Part shown: piece by piece, positions 55,385 to 64,000 of the stretch | Layout of the letters: each line of letters opens with the position of its first letter | Numbering within the stretch: position 1 is the stretch's first letter | NCBI GenBank assembly: GCA_902800795.1 | Contig: CADCFQ010000001.1 | Coordinates: 1-64,000 of the forward strand | Origin: an uncultured Ruminococcus sp. | GTDB lineage: Bacteria > Bacillota > Clostridia > Oscillospirales > Ruminococcaceae | Reading direction: 5' to 3' | DNA: 64,000 nt | Program-made: the position numbers and the translations under genes | Notes under the pieces: model-generated | What the model saw: only the letters and a program-made list of their open reading frames with translations | Database searches by the model: none | Told to the model about the DNA's origin: nothing

Positions 55385-58300
55385 TTATTCTGTTCTCAGA
55401 GCCACAACAGGGTCCTTCTTAGCTGCGCTCCTGGAGGGTATAAGACCCGAGATAAGCGAGAGGAACACGCTTATGGAGATAAGAACGATAGCTGCCGGGA
55501 TGGGCAGATAAGCTCTCAGTCCGCCAAGCTCTGTCAGCTTGTATACGATGATATTTATCGGTATACACAACAGATAGGTGACGATAACTCCGAACAGACC
55601 TGACGTAAAGCCTATCAGTGCCGTTTCGGCGTTGAACATATTGCTTACGTTGCGCTTTGAAGCACCGATAGCTCGAAGGATACCTATCTCCTTTGTTCTT
55701 TCCTGAACGGAGATAAGGGTGATAACGCCGATCATTATCGAAGAAACTATCAGCGAGATGCTGACAAAGGCGATAAGCACATAGGTGATAGCGTTGATTA
55801 TCGTTGTGATGCTGGACATCATGATCCCGATGTAGTCGGTGTACTTGATCTGGTCAAGCTCTTCCTTGCCCTTGTTATAGTCGTCGATGACCTCTGCGAT
55901 AGCGTCCTTGTCGGCAAAGCTCTTGGCGTAAAGGTTTATAGCCGACGGCTCATCCACATTTACATAGCCCAGTGTCTTGAGGTTGTTCTCATAGGTCGAA
56001 GCCGAGAACTCCATTACCGAGTCGTAGTAGGCTGCCAGCTGGGCGGTATCGAGCATTCCCATCATCTGGTCAAAGGCTGCTGCTGCCTGCTCGTCTGTAA
56101 GCTTTGCCAGCTCCTCCTCGACCTTCTGGCTGTACTGCGCCTTGATACCCTCAACGATCATGTTCTTATACATCTCGTTGAGCTCGTCGTCACTCATATT
56201 TGCGATGTAGCTCTTGACCTGGCTCTCGTCAACGTTCATCTGTGTAACGAGCGTCTGGGTCATCTGTTCTTCTATCTTTGCTCTGTCAAGGCCTTTCATG
56301 CCCTCTTCGATAGCCTGGTCTATGACCTCCTGCGGAGGAACAGCCATCATCTGCTTGTAAAGCTCGGGCTTCTGGGCATCGGACATGGAGCTGATATAAG
56401 CCTTGAAGGCAGATGCCTTGTCTTCGTCGGTGAGATTTGTGTTTTCGGGCTTGAAGGGAAGACCGGTGATAACGTCTACTCCGGGGTTGTCAAGCTGAGC
56501 CTTGATAGTGTCGGAGTCCTTCTGCTGCTCGATAACATAGTCTGTCAGCTTCTTGGTATAGCCGATAGTTCCGTTTATCATAGCCACAGTCGCATCCTTG
56601 TCAGGACGGATGATACCGGTGACCTTCAGCGGGATAGCGTTGTCATAAAGGAAGGTCTTTCCGTTGTCTGTCTCTCTGATATCGGAATAAAGGCCTGTGG
56701 ACTCGTCATAGTTGTAGCAGTCGGAATTGAGAACAGCTCTGAATTCCATATTGCATATATCCTCATAGGACCACTTGGCTTCCTTCTTGTCCTTTATCTT
56801 CTCGCCCTTCATTGCGGCGTCCATGACCTTGTCGACCTCTTCCTTGGACTGGAGACCCAGCGCATAAAGAGTAAGGTCATCGAGCTCGTTGTTCTGGTCT
56901 ACCACAAGAACTATCTCGTTATACTCCTTGGGCCACGAGCCGTAGATCAGATCATACTGCTTATCTATCAGCGGGCTTATGAGAGAGCCGTCCTCTCCTG
57001 TGAGCAGCTCTGTCCACATTCCGCTGGACATTCCGCCCATCATCAATCCGCCGGAGCTCATGCTGTTTGAAGCATTCTCCATTACAGACATATCGATGTG
57101 CATATAATCTGCGATGATGCCTCTCATTATCTGCTGGGTGTCAGACTGGATTATCTCTCCGTCAACGTTCTTTGTGTAGACCAGCAGATCGAAGTCATAC
57201 TTATACTGAACGCCGTTGAGAGCGTTTTTGAGCTTCGAGTCCTTATCGTCTCTCTGCTCCTCTATGAACTTTTTGAAAGTCTTCAGGTCGTTCTGCTTCT
57301 GTTCGTCTTTGCTGACAACATTGATGATGTCATAGATAGCTGACCTGGGATAGATAGCGTCCTTCTTGTGGTCCACCTCGCCCTTGCCGGCCTCCATGAA
57401 AACTTCCATTATATCACCGAGGTTCGTCTCGGTCTTCTGTATGGTCAGAGGATAGCTTGAAAGCGTCTCCTCCTGGACGGTGTCGATATAGGTGGAAAAG
57501 CCCTGGGAGATAGAGTAGATAAGTGCGATGCCTATGATACCTATGCTCCCGGCAAAGGAAGTGAGGAAGGTCCTGCCCTTTTTGGTGAAAAGGTTCTTGA
57601 GCGAGAGGGAGAACTGTGTGAGCAGAGACATTGAAGGCTTCTTTTCCTTCTTCTTGCGCTCTTTCTCCTTCTGGAGCTCGTCATCACGCTTCTGCTCCTC
57701 GGCAAGCTCCTCATCGGTCAGCGGCATCGAGTCGCCTGTTATCTTGCCGTCCAGCATATTTATAACTCTGGTGGAATATTTCTCGGCAAGATCCGGGTTA
57801 TGTGTTACCATGACAACGAGTCTGTCCTTGGCTATCTCCTTGAGTATATCCATTACCTGAACGCCGGTCTGTGTATCAAGGGCGCCTGTAGGCTCATCGG
57901 CAAGGATGATATCGGGGTTATTAACTATCGCTCTTGCGATAGCCACACGCTGCATCTGTCCGCCGGACATCTCTCCGGGGCGCTTGTTCAGCTGGTTGCC
58001 GAGCCCTACGTCTTCAAGAGCCTTCTTTGCTCTTTCTCTTCGCTCGCTCTTTGAAACGCCCGAGAGCGTCAGCGCCAGCTCAACGTTCTGGAGCACCGTC
58101 TGGTGAGGTATAAGGTTATAGCTCTGGAACACGAAGCCTACCGAATAGTTTCTGTAAGCGTCCCAGTCTCTCTCTTTGAAGTTCTTGGTCGATCTGCCGT
58201 TTATAAGCAGGTCGCCCTCGGTATAGTGGTCGAGACCGCCGATGATGTTGAGCATAGTCGTTTTTCCGCAGCCCGAAGGACCGAGGATACAAACAAGCTC

Positions 58301-58393
58301 CGACTGTCTGAATTTCAAGTCCACGCCTTTGAGAGCGTGAACGGTGTTTTCTCCTGCGAGGTAATCCTTGACGATACCTTTTAGTTCAAGCAT
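55385..58393 (-). CDS. MacB/FtsX-type ABC transporter, ATPase fused to permease
   Basis: The 1002-aa protein joins an N-terminal ATPase (about 1-225; Walker [10 protein letters not shown], signature [12 protein letters not shown], Walker [13 protein letters not shown]) to a permease. A charged EEEQKRD-like linker leads to TM1 (about 280-305). A very large extracytoplasmic domain of about 550 residues follows, then three C-terminal TM helices with the FtsX core ([20 protein letters not shown]). This is a mechanotransmission-type exporter, not a classical importer. The extracytoplasmic part includes a Met/Ser/Gly-rich stretch ([17 protein letters not shown]). The start at 58393 has AAAGGAG upstream. 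No partner lipoprotein or two-component system lies beside it. Confidence 0.88.
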   Translation of the reverse strand: MLELKGIVKDYLAGENTVHALKGVDLKFRQSELVCILGPSGCGKTTMLNIIGGLDHYTEGDLLINGRSTKNFKERDWDAYRNYSVGFVFQSYNLIPHQTVLQNVELALTLSGVSKSERRERAKKALEDVGLGNQLNKRPGEMSGGQMQRVAIARAIVNNPDIILADEPTGALDTQTGVQVMDILKEIAKDRLVVMVTHNPDLAEKYSTRVINMLDGKITGDSMPLTDEELAEEQKRDDELQKEKERKKKEKKPSMSLLTQFSLSLKNLFTKKGRTFLTSFAGSIGIIGIALIYSISQGFSTYIDTVQEETLSSYPLTIQKTETNLGDIMEVFMEAGKGEVDHKKDAIYPRSAIYDIINVVSKDEQKQNDLKTFKKFIEEQRDDKDSKLKNALNGVQYKYDFDLLVYTKNVDGEIIQSDTQQIMRGIIADYMHIDMSVMENASNSMSSGGLMMGGMSSGMWTELLTGEDGSLISPLIDKQYDLIYGSWPKEYNEIVLVVDQNNELDDLTLYALGLQSKEEVDKVMDAAMKGEKIKDKKEAKWSYEDICNMEFRAVLNSDCYNYDESTGLYSDIRETDNGKTFLYDNAIPLKVTGIIRPDKDATVAMINGTIGYTKKLTDYVIEQQKDSDTIKAQLDNPGVDVITGLPFKPENTNLTDEDKASAFKAYISSMSDAQKPELYKQMMAVPPQEVIDQAIEEGMKGLDRAKIEEQMTQTLVTQMNVDESQVKSYIANMSDDELNEMYKNMIVEGIKAQYSQKVEEELAKLTDEQAAAAFDQMMGMLDTAQLAAYYDSVMEFSASTYENNLKTLGYVNVDEPSAINLYAKSFADKDAIAEVIDDYNKGKEELDQIKYTDYIGIMMSSITTIINAITYVLIAFVSISLIVSSIMIGVITLISVQERTKEIGILRAIGASKRNVSNMFNAETALIGFTSGLFGVIVTYLLCIPINIIVYKLTELGGLRAYLPIPAAIVLISISVFLSLISGLIPSRSAAKKDPVVALRTE

Positions 58394-58492
58394 CCACTCG
58401 TCTCCTTTCTCTGTGTCCGGCATTAAACGGCCTGTGTCAGCCCTGTTCCTGCCCTGTCTTTAACCGTAAAAGAGTATAAAAATACATTATTC

Positions 58493-58524
58493 ATAATAAC
58501 ATGATTGACACATCCTTGTCAATC
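58493..58524 (-). promoter_or_regulatory. ABC transporter promoter with overlapping palindrome
   Basis: On the minus strand TTGACA (58522-58517), 18-nt spacer, TATTAT (58498-58493). The perfect palindrome GATTGACA-6 nt-TGTCAATC (58503-58524) covers the -35 box and the start of the spacer, which suits a repressor site. Confidence 0.5.
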
Positions 58525-58637
58525 GGTCTTTTTTACGAAAATGCAGACTTAGTGCAAAATATTTCATAACTATCAACGAAGTCCTTTGACGTTTGTCAAA
58601 TGTTATAACTCCGCTCGCTTTTTTGTCGGCAAATAAT

Positions 58638-58664
58638 AAAGCCCCTGCTGTGTGCAGAGGCTTT
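58638..58664 (-). terminator. ttcA-like gene terminator
   Basis: AAAGCCTCTG and CAGGGGCTTT pair around a 7-nt loop on the minus strand, followed by ATTATTTG, a modest T-tract. Confidence 0.6.
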
Positions 58665-58669
58665 GTTTG

Positions 58670-59509
58670 TTAAAATCTGTCCAGGAAGCTGTGGCGCTCT
58701 CCTTTTTCGTCCTTATAGGCGATAAGCTGTGCTAAACTTACGTTTTCAACGCTTTTGAAAATGTTCTTCTCGACTCTCGGGTTCGTCTTTTTCAGTTCGG
58801 CTATAAGGGCCTTTGTTTCCTTTCTCTTTGAAAGCGACTCCTGTTCCTCGCTCTGCTCGGTGAACCGGCAGGCGCACCGCAGGAATGTGAGTTCGTTTGC
58901 GTCACGCCACTTAATGATGCTTTCTTCTCTCACAAGATAAAGGGGCCTTATAAGCTCCATTCCCTCAAAGTTCGTGCTCTTGAGTCTCGGCATCATATTC
59001 TGTATCTGTCCGCCGTAGAGTATGGACATGAGTATCGTTTCTATCACGTCGTCAAAGTGGTGCCCCAGCGCTATCTTGTTGCAGCCAAGCTCTTTGGCTT
59101 TGGCATAAAGATATCCTCTCCTCATCCTGGCACAGAGATAGCAGGGGTTCTTCTCGATAGTGTAAACGCTGTCAAATATCTGCGACTCGAAGATATGCAC
59201 GGGTATCTCCAGCTTTTTTGCGTTCTCCTCTATCATAGCCCTGTTTTTCGGCGCATAGCCGGGGTCCATAACGATGTATTCAAGCTCGAAAGGGAAGTCC
59301 GAGTGGCGCCTCAGCATCTGCATAAGCTTTGCCAAAAGCATCGAGTCCTTGCCGCCGGAGATGCACACAGCCACCTTGTCACCCTCTTCCAGCAGCCTAT
59401 ACTGCTTTATCCCTTTAGTGAATCTGTTCCATATATCCTTGCGAAAGCGCCTTTGAAGGCTCCTTTCACATTCTGCCGAAAAGCTGTTTCTGTCGATAGC
59501 TGCGCTCAT
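58670..59509 (-). CDS. ttcA: TtcA-like tRNA 2-thiocytidine synthetase
   Basis: The 279-aa PP-loop ATPase activates a tRNA base for sulphur transfer. SGGKDS is at 51-56. The cluster cysteines are C123 and C126 (NPCYLCARMRRG) and C212 or C214 (RCACRF), which hold the Fe-S cluster used by TtcA/TtuA enzymes. GHHFDDVIET is the conserved metal/ATP segment. TtcA proper thiolates C32 of tRNA; clostridial members may use another position, so the substrate is not certain. It has its own promoter and a terminator, making a single-gene unit. Confidence 0.82.
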   Translation of the reverse strand: MSAAIDRNSFSAECERSLQRRFRKDIWNRFTKGIKQYRLLEEGDKVAVCISGGKDSMLLAKLMQMLRRHSDFPFELEYIVMDPGYAPKNRAMIEENAKKLEIPVHIFESQIFDSVYTIEKNPCYLCARMRRGYLYAKAKELGCNKIALGHHFDDVIETILMSILYGGQIQNMMPRLKSTNFEGMELIRPLYLVREESIIKWRDANELTFLRCACRFTEQSEEQESLSKRKETKALIAELKKTNPRVEKNIFKSVENVSLAQLIAYKDEKGERHSFLDRF

Positions 59510-59573
59510 CAGGTATCTCCTTTTGTGTATGATTTTTTCTGTGCTTTAAGGCACAGCGGTAATAACTCCATCC

Positions 59574-59602
59574 ATTATACCACTAAGCTTTGATGAAATC
59601 AA
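59574..59602 (-). promoter_or_regulatory. ttcA-like gene promoter
   Basis: On the minus strand TTGATT (59602-59597), 17-nt spacer, TATAAT (59579-59574). Confidence 0.7.
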
Positions 59603-59609
59603 GTCAGAT

Positions 59610-59694
59610 TTCCCGGAGGTCAGACGAGATGTGCTCTCGGCATTTTTTAGTGTCCGCATTGCGGACATATTTTCTGATCTCTGACCTCTGGGAA
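59610..59694. other. Three-stem inverted-repeat structure between divergent promoters
   Basis: A 15-bp outer stem pairs TTCCCGGAGGTCAGA (59610-59624) with TCTGACCTCTGGGAA (59680-59694; one G-U). It encloses CGAGA-TGTGC-TCTCG (59625-59639) and TGTCCGC-ATT-GCGGACA (59651-59667). The fold is multibranch, like a small structured RNA or a palindromic mobile element. It lies outside the predicted transcripts of both neighbours. Confidence 0.55.
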
Positions 59695-59711
59695 TTGTTG
59701 AGGATTTTGTC

Positions 59712-59740
59712 TTGACATCTGGGTGTTTCGGGTGTATAAT
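59712..59740 (+). promoter_or_regulatory. Promoter of the lipoprotein/CBS/carboxypeptidase unit
   Basis: TTGACA (59712-59717), 17-nt spacer, TATAAT (59735-59740), 57 nt before the lipoprotein ATG. Confidence 0.85.
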
Positions 59741-59797
59741 ATTTGTGTGTGCATCGAAGAGGTGTACACCGAACTGCGAAAGGAAAGACTTAGATCT

Positions 59798-60751
59798 ATG
59801 GATATAAAGATAAAAGCTGCTGCGGCTTTGCTGAGCCTGGCACTGGTGCTTTGCGGCTGTGCTTCAGCGTCGGAGCCGTCCTCTGCAACGGAGACCTCTG
59901 CCGCAGAGGATACATCTTCTTCTCAGACGGCCGACGAGTCGGCGGATGAGAGCGGCGATACTTCCGGCTCGGAGCTGCCGGAGCAGCAGACAGAGCCCAC
60001 AGGGCCGCTGCTGACAAAGGCTTGTGAGGTATTCAGGAGCGGCACCTACAGCTTTGAATGTGATATGACCGACAGCGAGGGAAATGTGACACACATTATC
60101 CGTCATGTTGCGCCGAACAATTTCTATCAGCTCCAGTCAAACGCTCTGGGGTCAAGCGGAAGCGTCTGCCAGAACGGCGTAGCCTATGATTTTGACAATG
60201 TGTGCAGGCTCTGTGCATCTAGCAATAACACGACTCTTGACAATACCATCCTTGAGGTGGCTGATATGCAGCTGCCCCACACGACCAACCACATAAGCAA
60301 GGTCGATCTTCAGGAATATGACATAGAGGAATACACCTATACGGGAGAGACATATATCACCGCCTTTGATTTTTATTTCAGCAAGGACAGCGGTGAGCTT
60401 GTGAAATATGTCACCACTTATTCCGTTGAGGGCTCGGACGATATAGTTGAGACAAGAGAGTTCACATCTATCAGTTCACAGGTTGATGATACGCTGTTCA
60501 ATATCGGCATCGTTTCAAACCTGACAAAGTTTGACGATCTTACCCAGGATGACTGTAAGGAGCTGTTTTCACAGATCTGCGACAACGCAGGTGTGACCGA
60601 CAGCGATCTTGCGGCTTACGGCACTGACCGTGAAAAGCTTGGGAGACTTGACTACAGCGATATAGTCAAGATAGTTTATACCTACGGCTATAAGGATACC
60701 TATGAGCGCTCCGGCGCTGAGGCATCTGAGGCGGACGGAGGTGCGAGATGA
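59798..60751 (+). CDS. Lipoprotein, unknown
   Basis: The 317-aa protein has a lipoprotein signal ending LVLCG before C21. A Ser/Thr/Glu-rich linker (about 22-75) follows, and then a domain of about 210 residues with a beta-strand-rich pattern (GTYSFECDMTDSEGNVTHI, TGETYITAFDFYF) reminiscent of LolA/LppX-like shells. That fold is a guess. The start at 59798 gives the correct signal peptide; a frame extending upstream overlaps the promoter. Its last codons overlap the CBS gene as ATGA. Confidence 0.78.
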   Translation: MDIKIKAAAALLSLALVLCGCASASEPSSATETSAAEDTSSSQTADESADESGDTSGSELPEQQTEPTGPLLTKACEVFRSGTYSFECDMTDSEGNVTHIIRHVAPNNFYQLQSNALGSSGSVCQNGVAYDFDNVCRLCASSNNTTLDNTILEVADMQLPHTTNHISKVDLQEYDIEEYTYTGETYITAFDFYFSKDSGELVKYVTTYSVEGSDDIVETREFTSISSQVDDTLFNIGIVSNLTKFDDLTQDDCKELFSQICDNAGVTDSDLAAYGTDREKLGRLDYSDIVKIVYTYGYKDTYERSGAEASEADGGAR

Positions 60752-61167
60752 ATATTTTGCAGCTTTTGAAGCCCAAGGCGACGATAGAGTATCTTTTCAG
60801 TGACAGCACCGCAAGGCAGGCGCTTGAAAAGATGAAGCACCACGGCTTTACCGCCGTTCCTGTTATAGACCGGGACGGAAAGTTTGTCAAGACCCTTGCC
60901 GAGGGCGATTTTCTGTGGTTTATGCTCAACAGCGGCATTACCGATATGAGAGAGCTTGAGCGCTACGATGTGGGACAGATAACCAAGCGTGTGGATATGA
61001 AGCCTGTGTATGTGTCCTCGACGATAGAGGATCTGATCCTTTTGTCTATGGACCAGAACTTTGTGCCGGTCATCGATGACAGGGAAGTGTTTATTGGCAT
61101 AGTCACTCGAAAGGACATACTGGACTACTGTCACAAGACGATAAGAAAACTTGAAGAGAATAAATAG
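60748..61167 (+). CDS. CBS-pair protein, CbpB/DarB-like size
   Basis: The 139-aa protein is made of two CBS motifs (about 5-65 and 72-135; TAVPVIDRDGKFVKTLAEGD and FVPVIDDREVFIGIVTRKD) and nothing else. Such stand-alone pairs bind adenine nucleotides; in Bacillus and Listeria the similarly sized DarB/CbpB binds c-di-AMP. Whether this one does is not shown by the sequence. It is translationally coupled to the lipoprotein upstream and lies 24 nt before the carboxypeptidase gene. Confidence 0.82.
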   Translation: MNILQLLKPKATIEYLFSDSTARQALEKMKHHGFTAVPVIDRDGKFVKTLAEGDFLWFMLNSGITDMRELERYDVGQITKRVDMKPVYVSSTIEDLILLSMDQNFVPVIDDREVFIGIVTRKDILDYCHKTIRKLEENK

Positions 61168-61191
61168 AAAAATGAAAGGTTGTTGTAAAAA

Positions 61192-62385
61192 ATGTTGAGG
61201 AAAAACGAGAAGGGCGGAGCTGCCGCAGTTGCGATAATGGTGATAATCATGGCGCTTGCGATAGTATCCACCATACTTGTGGTAACAGGAAGATTTGCTA
61301 TCAATAAGGCAGACGTTGATGATACTCTCACAAAGGCTGAGAGCGAGGTCGATTCATCGAGCCTTGATATCAGTGAGAGCGATCTTTCGTCGGTAGTCAC
61401 GGAGCCCGAGCCTGTTAACCTTTATCCGGCTGAGTCCGCAGGCTATCAGGATATAAACATAAAGGATCTTACCTGCTCCGAGGCTATCCTTATTAACGCT
61501 GATACCAACGAGATCGTTGCAGGCCTCAATTATGAAAAGAGGATCTATCCTGCGTCCCTTACAAAGATACTTACCCTTATGGTGGCTGTTGAGAATATCG
61601 ACGATCTGTCCACCACCTATAAGTTCACAGATGATGATATCGATCCGCTGATCGAGGAGAACGCTTCAATGGCTGGCTTCCTTGCAGGCGATGAGGTAAC
61701 AGCAAAGGATCTGCTGTTCGGCTGCATAATGAGAAGCGGCGCAGATGCTACACTGGGTCTTGCTAAGATCGTATCCGGCTCTGAGGACGAGTTTGTAAAG
61801 CTTATGGATCAGAAGCTTGTTGACCTTGGACTTAGTGACACCACAAAGTTCGTAAACGCAACAGGTCTACACGACAAGAACCACTATACCACCGTTCAGG
61901 ACGTTGCAGTTCTGATGAAGGCGGCAATGGAGAGCAAGACCTGCAGAACAGTGCTCACGACAGGCACCTATGACACAGACATAAAGAACGAGAACTATCC
62001 TGACGGGCTTTCCTTCACAAGCATAGTTTTCGAGAGACTTGACGGCTATTATATCGATTGTGACGGCGACGGCGAGGGCGACGATAACATCGAGGTCCTC
62101 GGCGGAAAGACCGGCTTCACCGATGAGGCTATGTTCACTCTGGCACTTGCTATCGAGAAGGACGGAACGAACTACATCTGTGTTACCGCTCATTCCGAGC
62201 AGCAGGATAAATCGGTAGAGGACACTATCGCTATCATCGAGAAGTATCTCTCCACAGGCAAGAAGGCTTCTGCTGACGAAGAGGAGACAGAGGAGCCCGA
62301 GTCATCCGAGACCGAGGAAGAGACCGGGAGCGACGAGTCCCATAAGGTCTCCGAGGACACTGACACGATAAAGGTCGGCGCATAA
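61192..62385 (+). CDS. dacA: D-alanyl-D-alanine carboxypeptidase (S11 family)
   Basis: The 397-aa penicillin-binding protein trims the terminal D-alanine of peptidoglycan stems. An N-terminal membrane anchor (about 10-32) and a short linker precede the catalytic domain. The serine motif is S122-L-T-K125. The KTG motif is K306-T-G. The second motif reads S182-G-A184, where most relatives have SxN. The C-terminus is a disordered acidic tail rich in Glu and Ser. A weak AAAGGT site precedes the ATG. It is the last gene of the lipoprotein/CBS unit. Confidence 0.88.
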   Translation: MLRKNEKGGAAAVAIMVIIMALAIVSTILVVTGRFAINKADVDDTLTKAESEVDSSSLDISESDLSSVVTEPEPVNLYPAESAGYQDINIKDLTCSEAILINADTNEIVAGLNYEKRIYPASLTKILTLMVAVENIDDLSTTYKFTDDDIDPLIEENASMAGFLAGDEVTAKDLLFGCIMRSGADATLGLAKIVSGSEDEFVKLMDQKLVDLGLSDTTKFVNATGLHDKNHYTTVQDVAVLMKAAMESKTCRTVLTTGTYDTDIKNENYPDGLSFTSIVFERLDGYYIDCDGDGEGDDNIEVLGGKTGFTDEAMFTLALAIEKDGTNYICVTAHSEQQDKSVEDTIAIIEKYLSTGKKASADEEETEEPESSETEEETGSDESHKVSEDTDTIKVGA

Positions 62386-62403
62386 AAACAGTTTTCAATA
62401 CAT

Positions 62404-62440
62404 AAAAAACAGAGCACACAGCTGTGTGCTCTGTTTTTTT
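62404..62440. terminator. Bidirectional terminator after dacA
   Basis: ACAGAGCACACAG and CTGTGTGCTCTGT form a perfect stem extended by an A-run and a T-run. It serves dacA and the convergent ligase gene. Confidence 0.92.
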
Positions 62441-62452
62441 ATGCCCCAAGGC

Positions 62453-63694
62453 TTATTTCTCGTCGTATCTCTCGTCGATGACTCTTGCTGTCTTTTTCAT
62501 GCTCCTCGGAAGCACTCCGACCTCGACCACCTTGACGATAGGAGTAAAGCCGATAACGCTCTTGACCTTGTTGGTTATGCGCTTGGCAAGGTCGGCAAAG
62601 TCAACATCACCTGTGGACTCAACATATATCCTCATTGTGTCCTTGCCGTCAAGATGAGATATCCTTATCTGATACTCGCTGGATATCTCCTCGAAGCCGT
62701 GAAGGATCTCCTCGATCTGGCTCGGGAACACGTTTACACCCTTTATCTTCATCATATCGTCGGTCCTTCCCATGATAGTTCCTATCCTGGGATACTTTCT
62801 TCCGCAGGGACACTCGCCGGGGATTATCCTTGACAGGTCGTGCGTGCGGTAACGGATAAGCGGAGCACCTTCCTTTACAAGGGTGGTGATAACTATCTCT
62901 CCCTGCTCGCCGTCAGGCACAGGCTCGCCGGTGTTGGGGTCGATTATCTCAAGATAGAGATAGTCATCCCAGTAGTGCATACCTGTGTTATGCTCGCAGT
63001 TTATACCGATGCCGGGACCGTAGATCTCGGTCAGACCGTAGATATCGTAAAGCTCGATGCCAAGGCCCTCGGAGATGCGCTGTCTCATCTTTTCGCTCCA
63101 GCGTTCCGAACCGATGACACCCTTTTTAAGGTGTATCTTGTCCTTGATGCCCCTCTTCTCTATCTCCTCCGTCAGGAGCAGAGCATAGCTCGAGGTGGAG
63201 CAGAGAACTGTGCTTTTAAGGGACTGCATCATTTCAAGCTGCTTGTCGGTGTTTCCGGGTCCCATAGGGATAGCCATAGCGCCCAGCTTCTCACAGCCGT
63301 TCTGGAAGCCTATTCCGGCTGTCCACAGGCCGTAGCCGGGAGTGATGTGTATCCTGTCCTTGTTGGTTATGCCTGCCACCTCGTAGCAGCGCTTGAACAT
63401 CTCACCCCAGTCGTCAACGTCCTTAGCGGTATAAGGGATTATTACCGGCTTGCCTGTTGTTCCCGAGGACGAATGAATCCTGACTATCTCCTCCTCCGGA
63501 GCCGTCATCAGTCCCAGCGGATAAGCGTCTCTGAGGTCCTTCTTCTCGGAGAAGGGAAGCTTTAAGAAATCCTCATAGGTCTTCACCTCAGTGATGCCTG
63601 CCGCTTCGAGCTTTTTGCCGTAGAAGCTGCCGGCGCTCACAAGAGCCTTTATCCTGGAGTTTACCTGTTCGAGCTGTTTCTGTGTTATCTGCAT
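62453..63694 (-). CDS. paaK: Phenylacetate-CoA ligase-type aryl-CoA ligase
   Basis: The 413-aa AMP-forming enzyme converts an arylacetate to its CoA thioester. The phosphate loop is SSSGTTGKPVIIPY, followed by YGLTEIYGPG, YRTHDLSRI and the C-terminal MMKIKGVNVFP hinge. Length is typical of PaaK (about 430). It lies 40 nt after iorB. IOR makes aryl-acetyl-CoA from aromatic 2-oxo acids in the oxidative direction, and the ligase can interconvert the acid and the thioester. Together they indicate fermentation or reductive synthesis of aromatic amino acids. Which aryl acid is used cannot be read. Confidence 0.92.
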   Translation of the reverse strand: MQITQKQLEQVNSRIKALVSAGSFYGKKLEAAGITEVKTYEDFLKLPFSEKKDLRDAYPLGLMTAPEEEIVRIHSSSGTTGKPVIIPYTAKDVDDWGEMFKRCYEVAGITNKDRIHITPGYGLWTAGIGFQNGCEKLGAMAIPMGPGNTDKQLEMMQSLKSTVLCSTSSYALLLTEEIEKRGIKDKIHLKKGVIGSERWSEKMRQRISEGLGIELYDIYGLTEIYGPGIGINCEHNTGMHYWDDYLYLEIIDPNTGEPVPDGEQGEIVITTLVKEGAPLIRYRTHDLSRIIPGECPCGRKYPRIGTIMGRTDDMMKIKGVNVFPSQIEEILHGFEEISSEYQIRISHLDGKDTMRIYVESTGDVDFADLAKRITNKVKSVIGFTPIVKVVEVGVLPRSMKKTARVIDERYDEK

Positions 63695-63734
63695 AATAGG
63701 TCTGTCCTTTCATACTGTCCAAAATATCGGACAT

Positions 63735-64000
63735 TTATTCGTGCCGCAGCGCCTTGCTGTTCAGCTCGGCGAACTGTGGCTTTACGGTCTTTTTTATAGC
63801 GTTCTCTATCTCGTCGATGTCCAGCGGCAGAGCACCCGAACGCACGGCATTTCCGAGCATTATCATATTGAGCACCTTCGGTGAGCCAAGCTCCTTGCAT
63901 AAGCTGTCGGCATCGAGCACCGTCAGGCTCTCCACATTCTCTTTGAGATAAGCTATCATCTCATCTCCGGTATAGCTTGAAGCTTTGAGCGAAGCCGTTA
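63735..64000 (-). CDS. iorB: Indolepyruvate oxidoreductase subunit beta, C-terminal part (partial)
   Basis: The reading frame runs in from beyond the window edge and ends at 63735. The visible ~88 residues (DADSLCKELGSPKVLNMIML, then ALPLDIDEIENAIKKTV and PQFAELNSKAL) match the C-terminus of IorB, the gamma-type subunit of pyruvate:ferredoxin-like oxidoreductases. With IorA it oxidises aromatic 2-oxo acids to acyl-CoA and reduces ferredoxin. An internal ATG at 63957-63959 is not the start, since the frame stays open and family-like upstream. The ligase gene follows in the same unit. Confidence 0.85.
   Translation of the reverse strand, partial: TASLKASSYTGDEMIAYLKENVESLTVLDADSLCKELGSPKVLNMIMLGNAVRSGALPLDIDEIENAIKKTVKPQFAELNSKALRHE

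Overview
The window reads as chromosomal backbone of an anaerobic, low-oxygen-adapted Clostridia member, most likely Ruminococcus or a close relative in the Oscillospiraceae. This placement is an inference from gene content and style. The supporting content is a SCIFF ranthipeptide with its radical SAM maturase, a DUF4317 protein, class III (anaerobic) ribonucleotide reductase genes, indolepyruvate oxidoreductase next to an aryl-CoA ligase, spore dipicolinate synthase genes, and strong AGGAGG-type ribosome binding sites. Promoters are mostly TTGACA/TATAAT with a 17-nt spacer. No rRNA, tRNA, CRISPR array, phage gene or transposase gene was found.

Layout. 1-1.8 kb: tail of an unidentified gene, then dpaA-dpaB under a promoter that fits sigma K. 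1.8-5.9 kb: a minus-strand unit (hydrolase, comM, glgA). 6.1-18.6 kb: the transcription/translation core, rpoB-rpoC, rpsL-rpsG-fusA and tuf, each group with its own promoter. 18.6-21.6 kb: minus-strand unit of a DUF3592-like membrane protein, a CPBP-family membrane protein and tadA. 22-25 kb: nrdD-nrdG, where nrdD stops just before the expected glycyl-radical motif. 25.4-30.7 kb: asnB, then a split cobalamin methionine synthase (separate activation-domain gene plus a 791-aa MetH). 30.8-38 kb: addB-addA recombination nuclease. 39.4-42.7 kb: ilvB-ilvN-ilvC for branched-chain amino acids. 43.2-47.8 kb: aconitase, a low-complexity membrane protein and NADP isocitrate dehydrogenase, the oxidative arm towards 2-oxoglutarate and glutamate. 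47.9-50.2 kb: SCIFF peptide, its maturase and a lipoprotein. 50.2-51.4 kb: a cation exchanger behind a yybP-ykoY manganese riboswitch. 51.6-55.3 kb: a TPM-domain protein, a zinc-ribbon membrane protein and a DUF4317 protein. 55.4-58.5 kb: a large MacB/FtsX-type ABC transporter. 58.7-62.4 kb: ttcA-like gene, lipoprotein, CBS protein and a D,D-carboxypeptidase. 62.5-64 kb: aryl-CoA ligase and the end of iorB.

Themes. Most of the window is housekeeping or amino-acid metabolism, and I do not see one clearly new multi-gene system. The observations most worth following are: (i) a family of GC-rich intergenic repeats with inverted ends, two copies of which end 0-7 nt from a promoter -35 box; (ii) the nrdD gene without its glycyl-radical segment, with a strong hairpin just after the stop; (iii) a structured rpsL-rpsG intergenic region that could be an S7 autoregulatory site; (iv) the manganese-type riboswitch on a CaCA exchanger; (v) a Gln/Gly/Met/Pro-rich membrane protein inside the aconitase-isocitrate dehydrogenase cluster; and (vi) a three-stem inverted-repeat structure between two divergent promoters near 59.6 kb.

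Coordinates of starts were chosen from ribosome binding sites and family N-termini. All regulatory calls come from sequence pattern only; none was tested by search or folding software.
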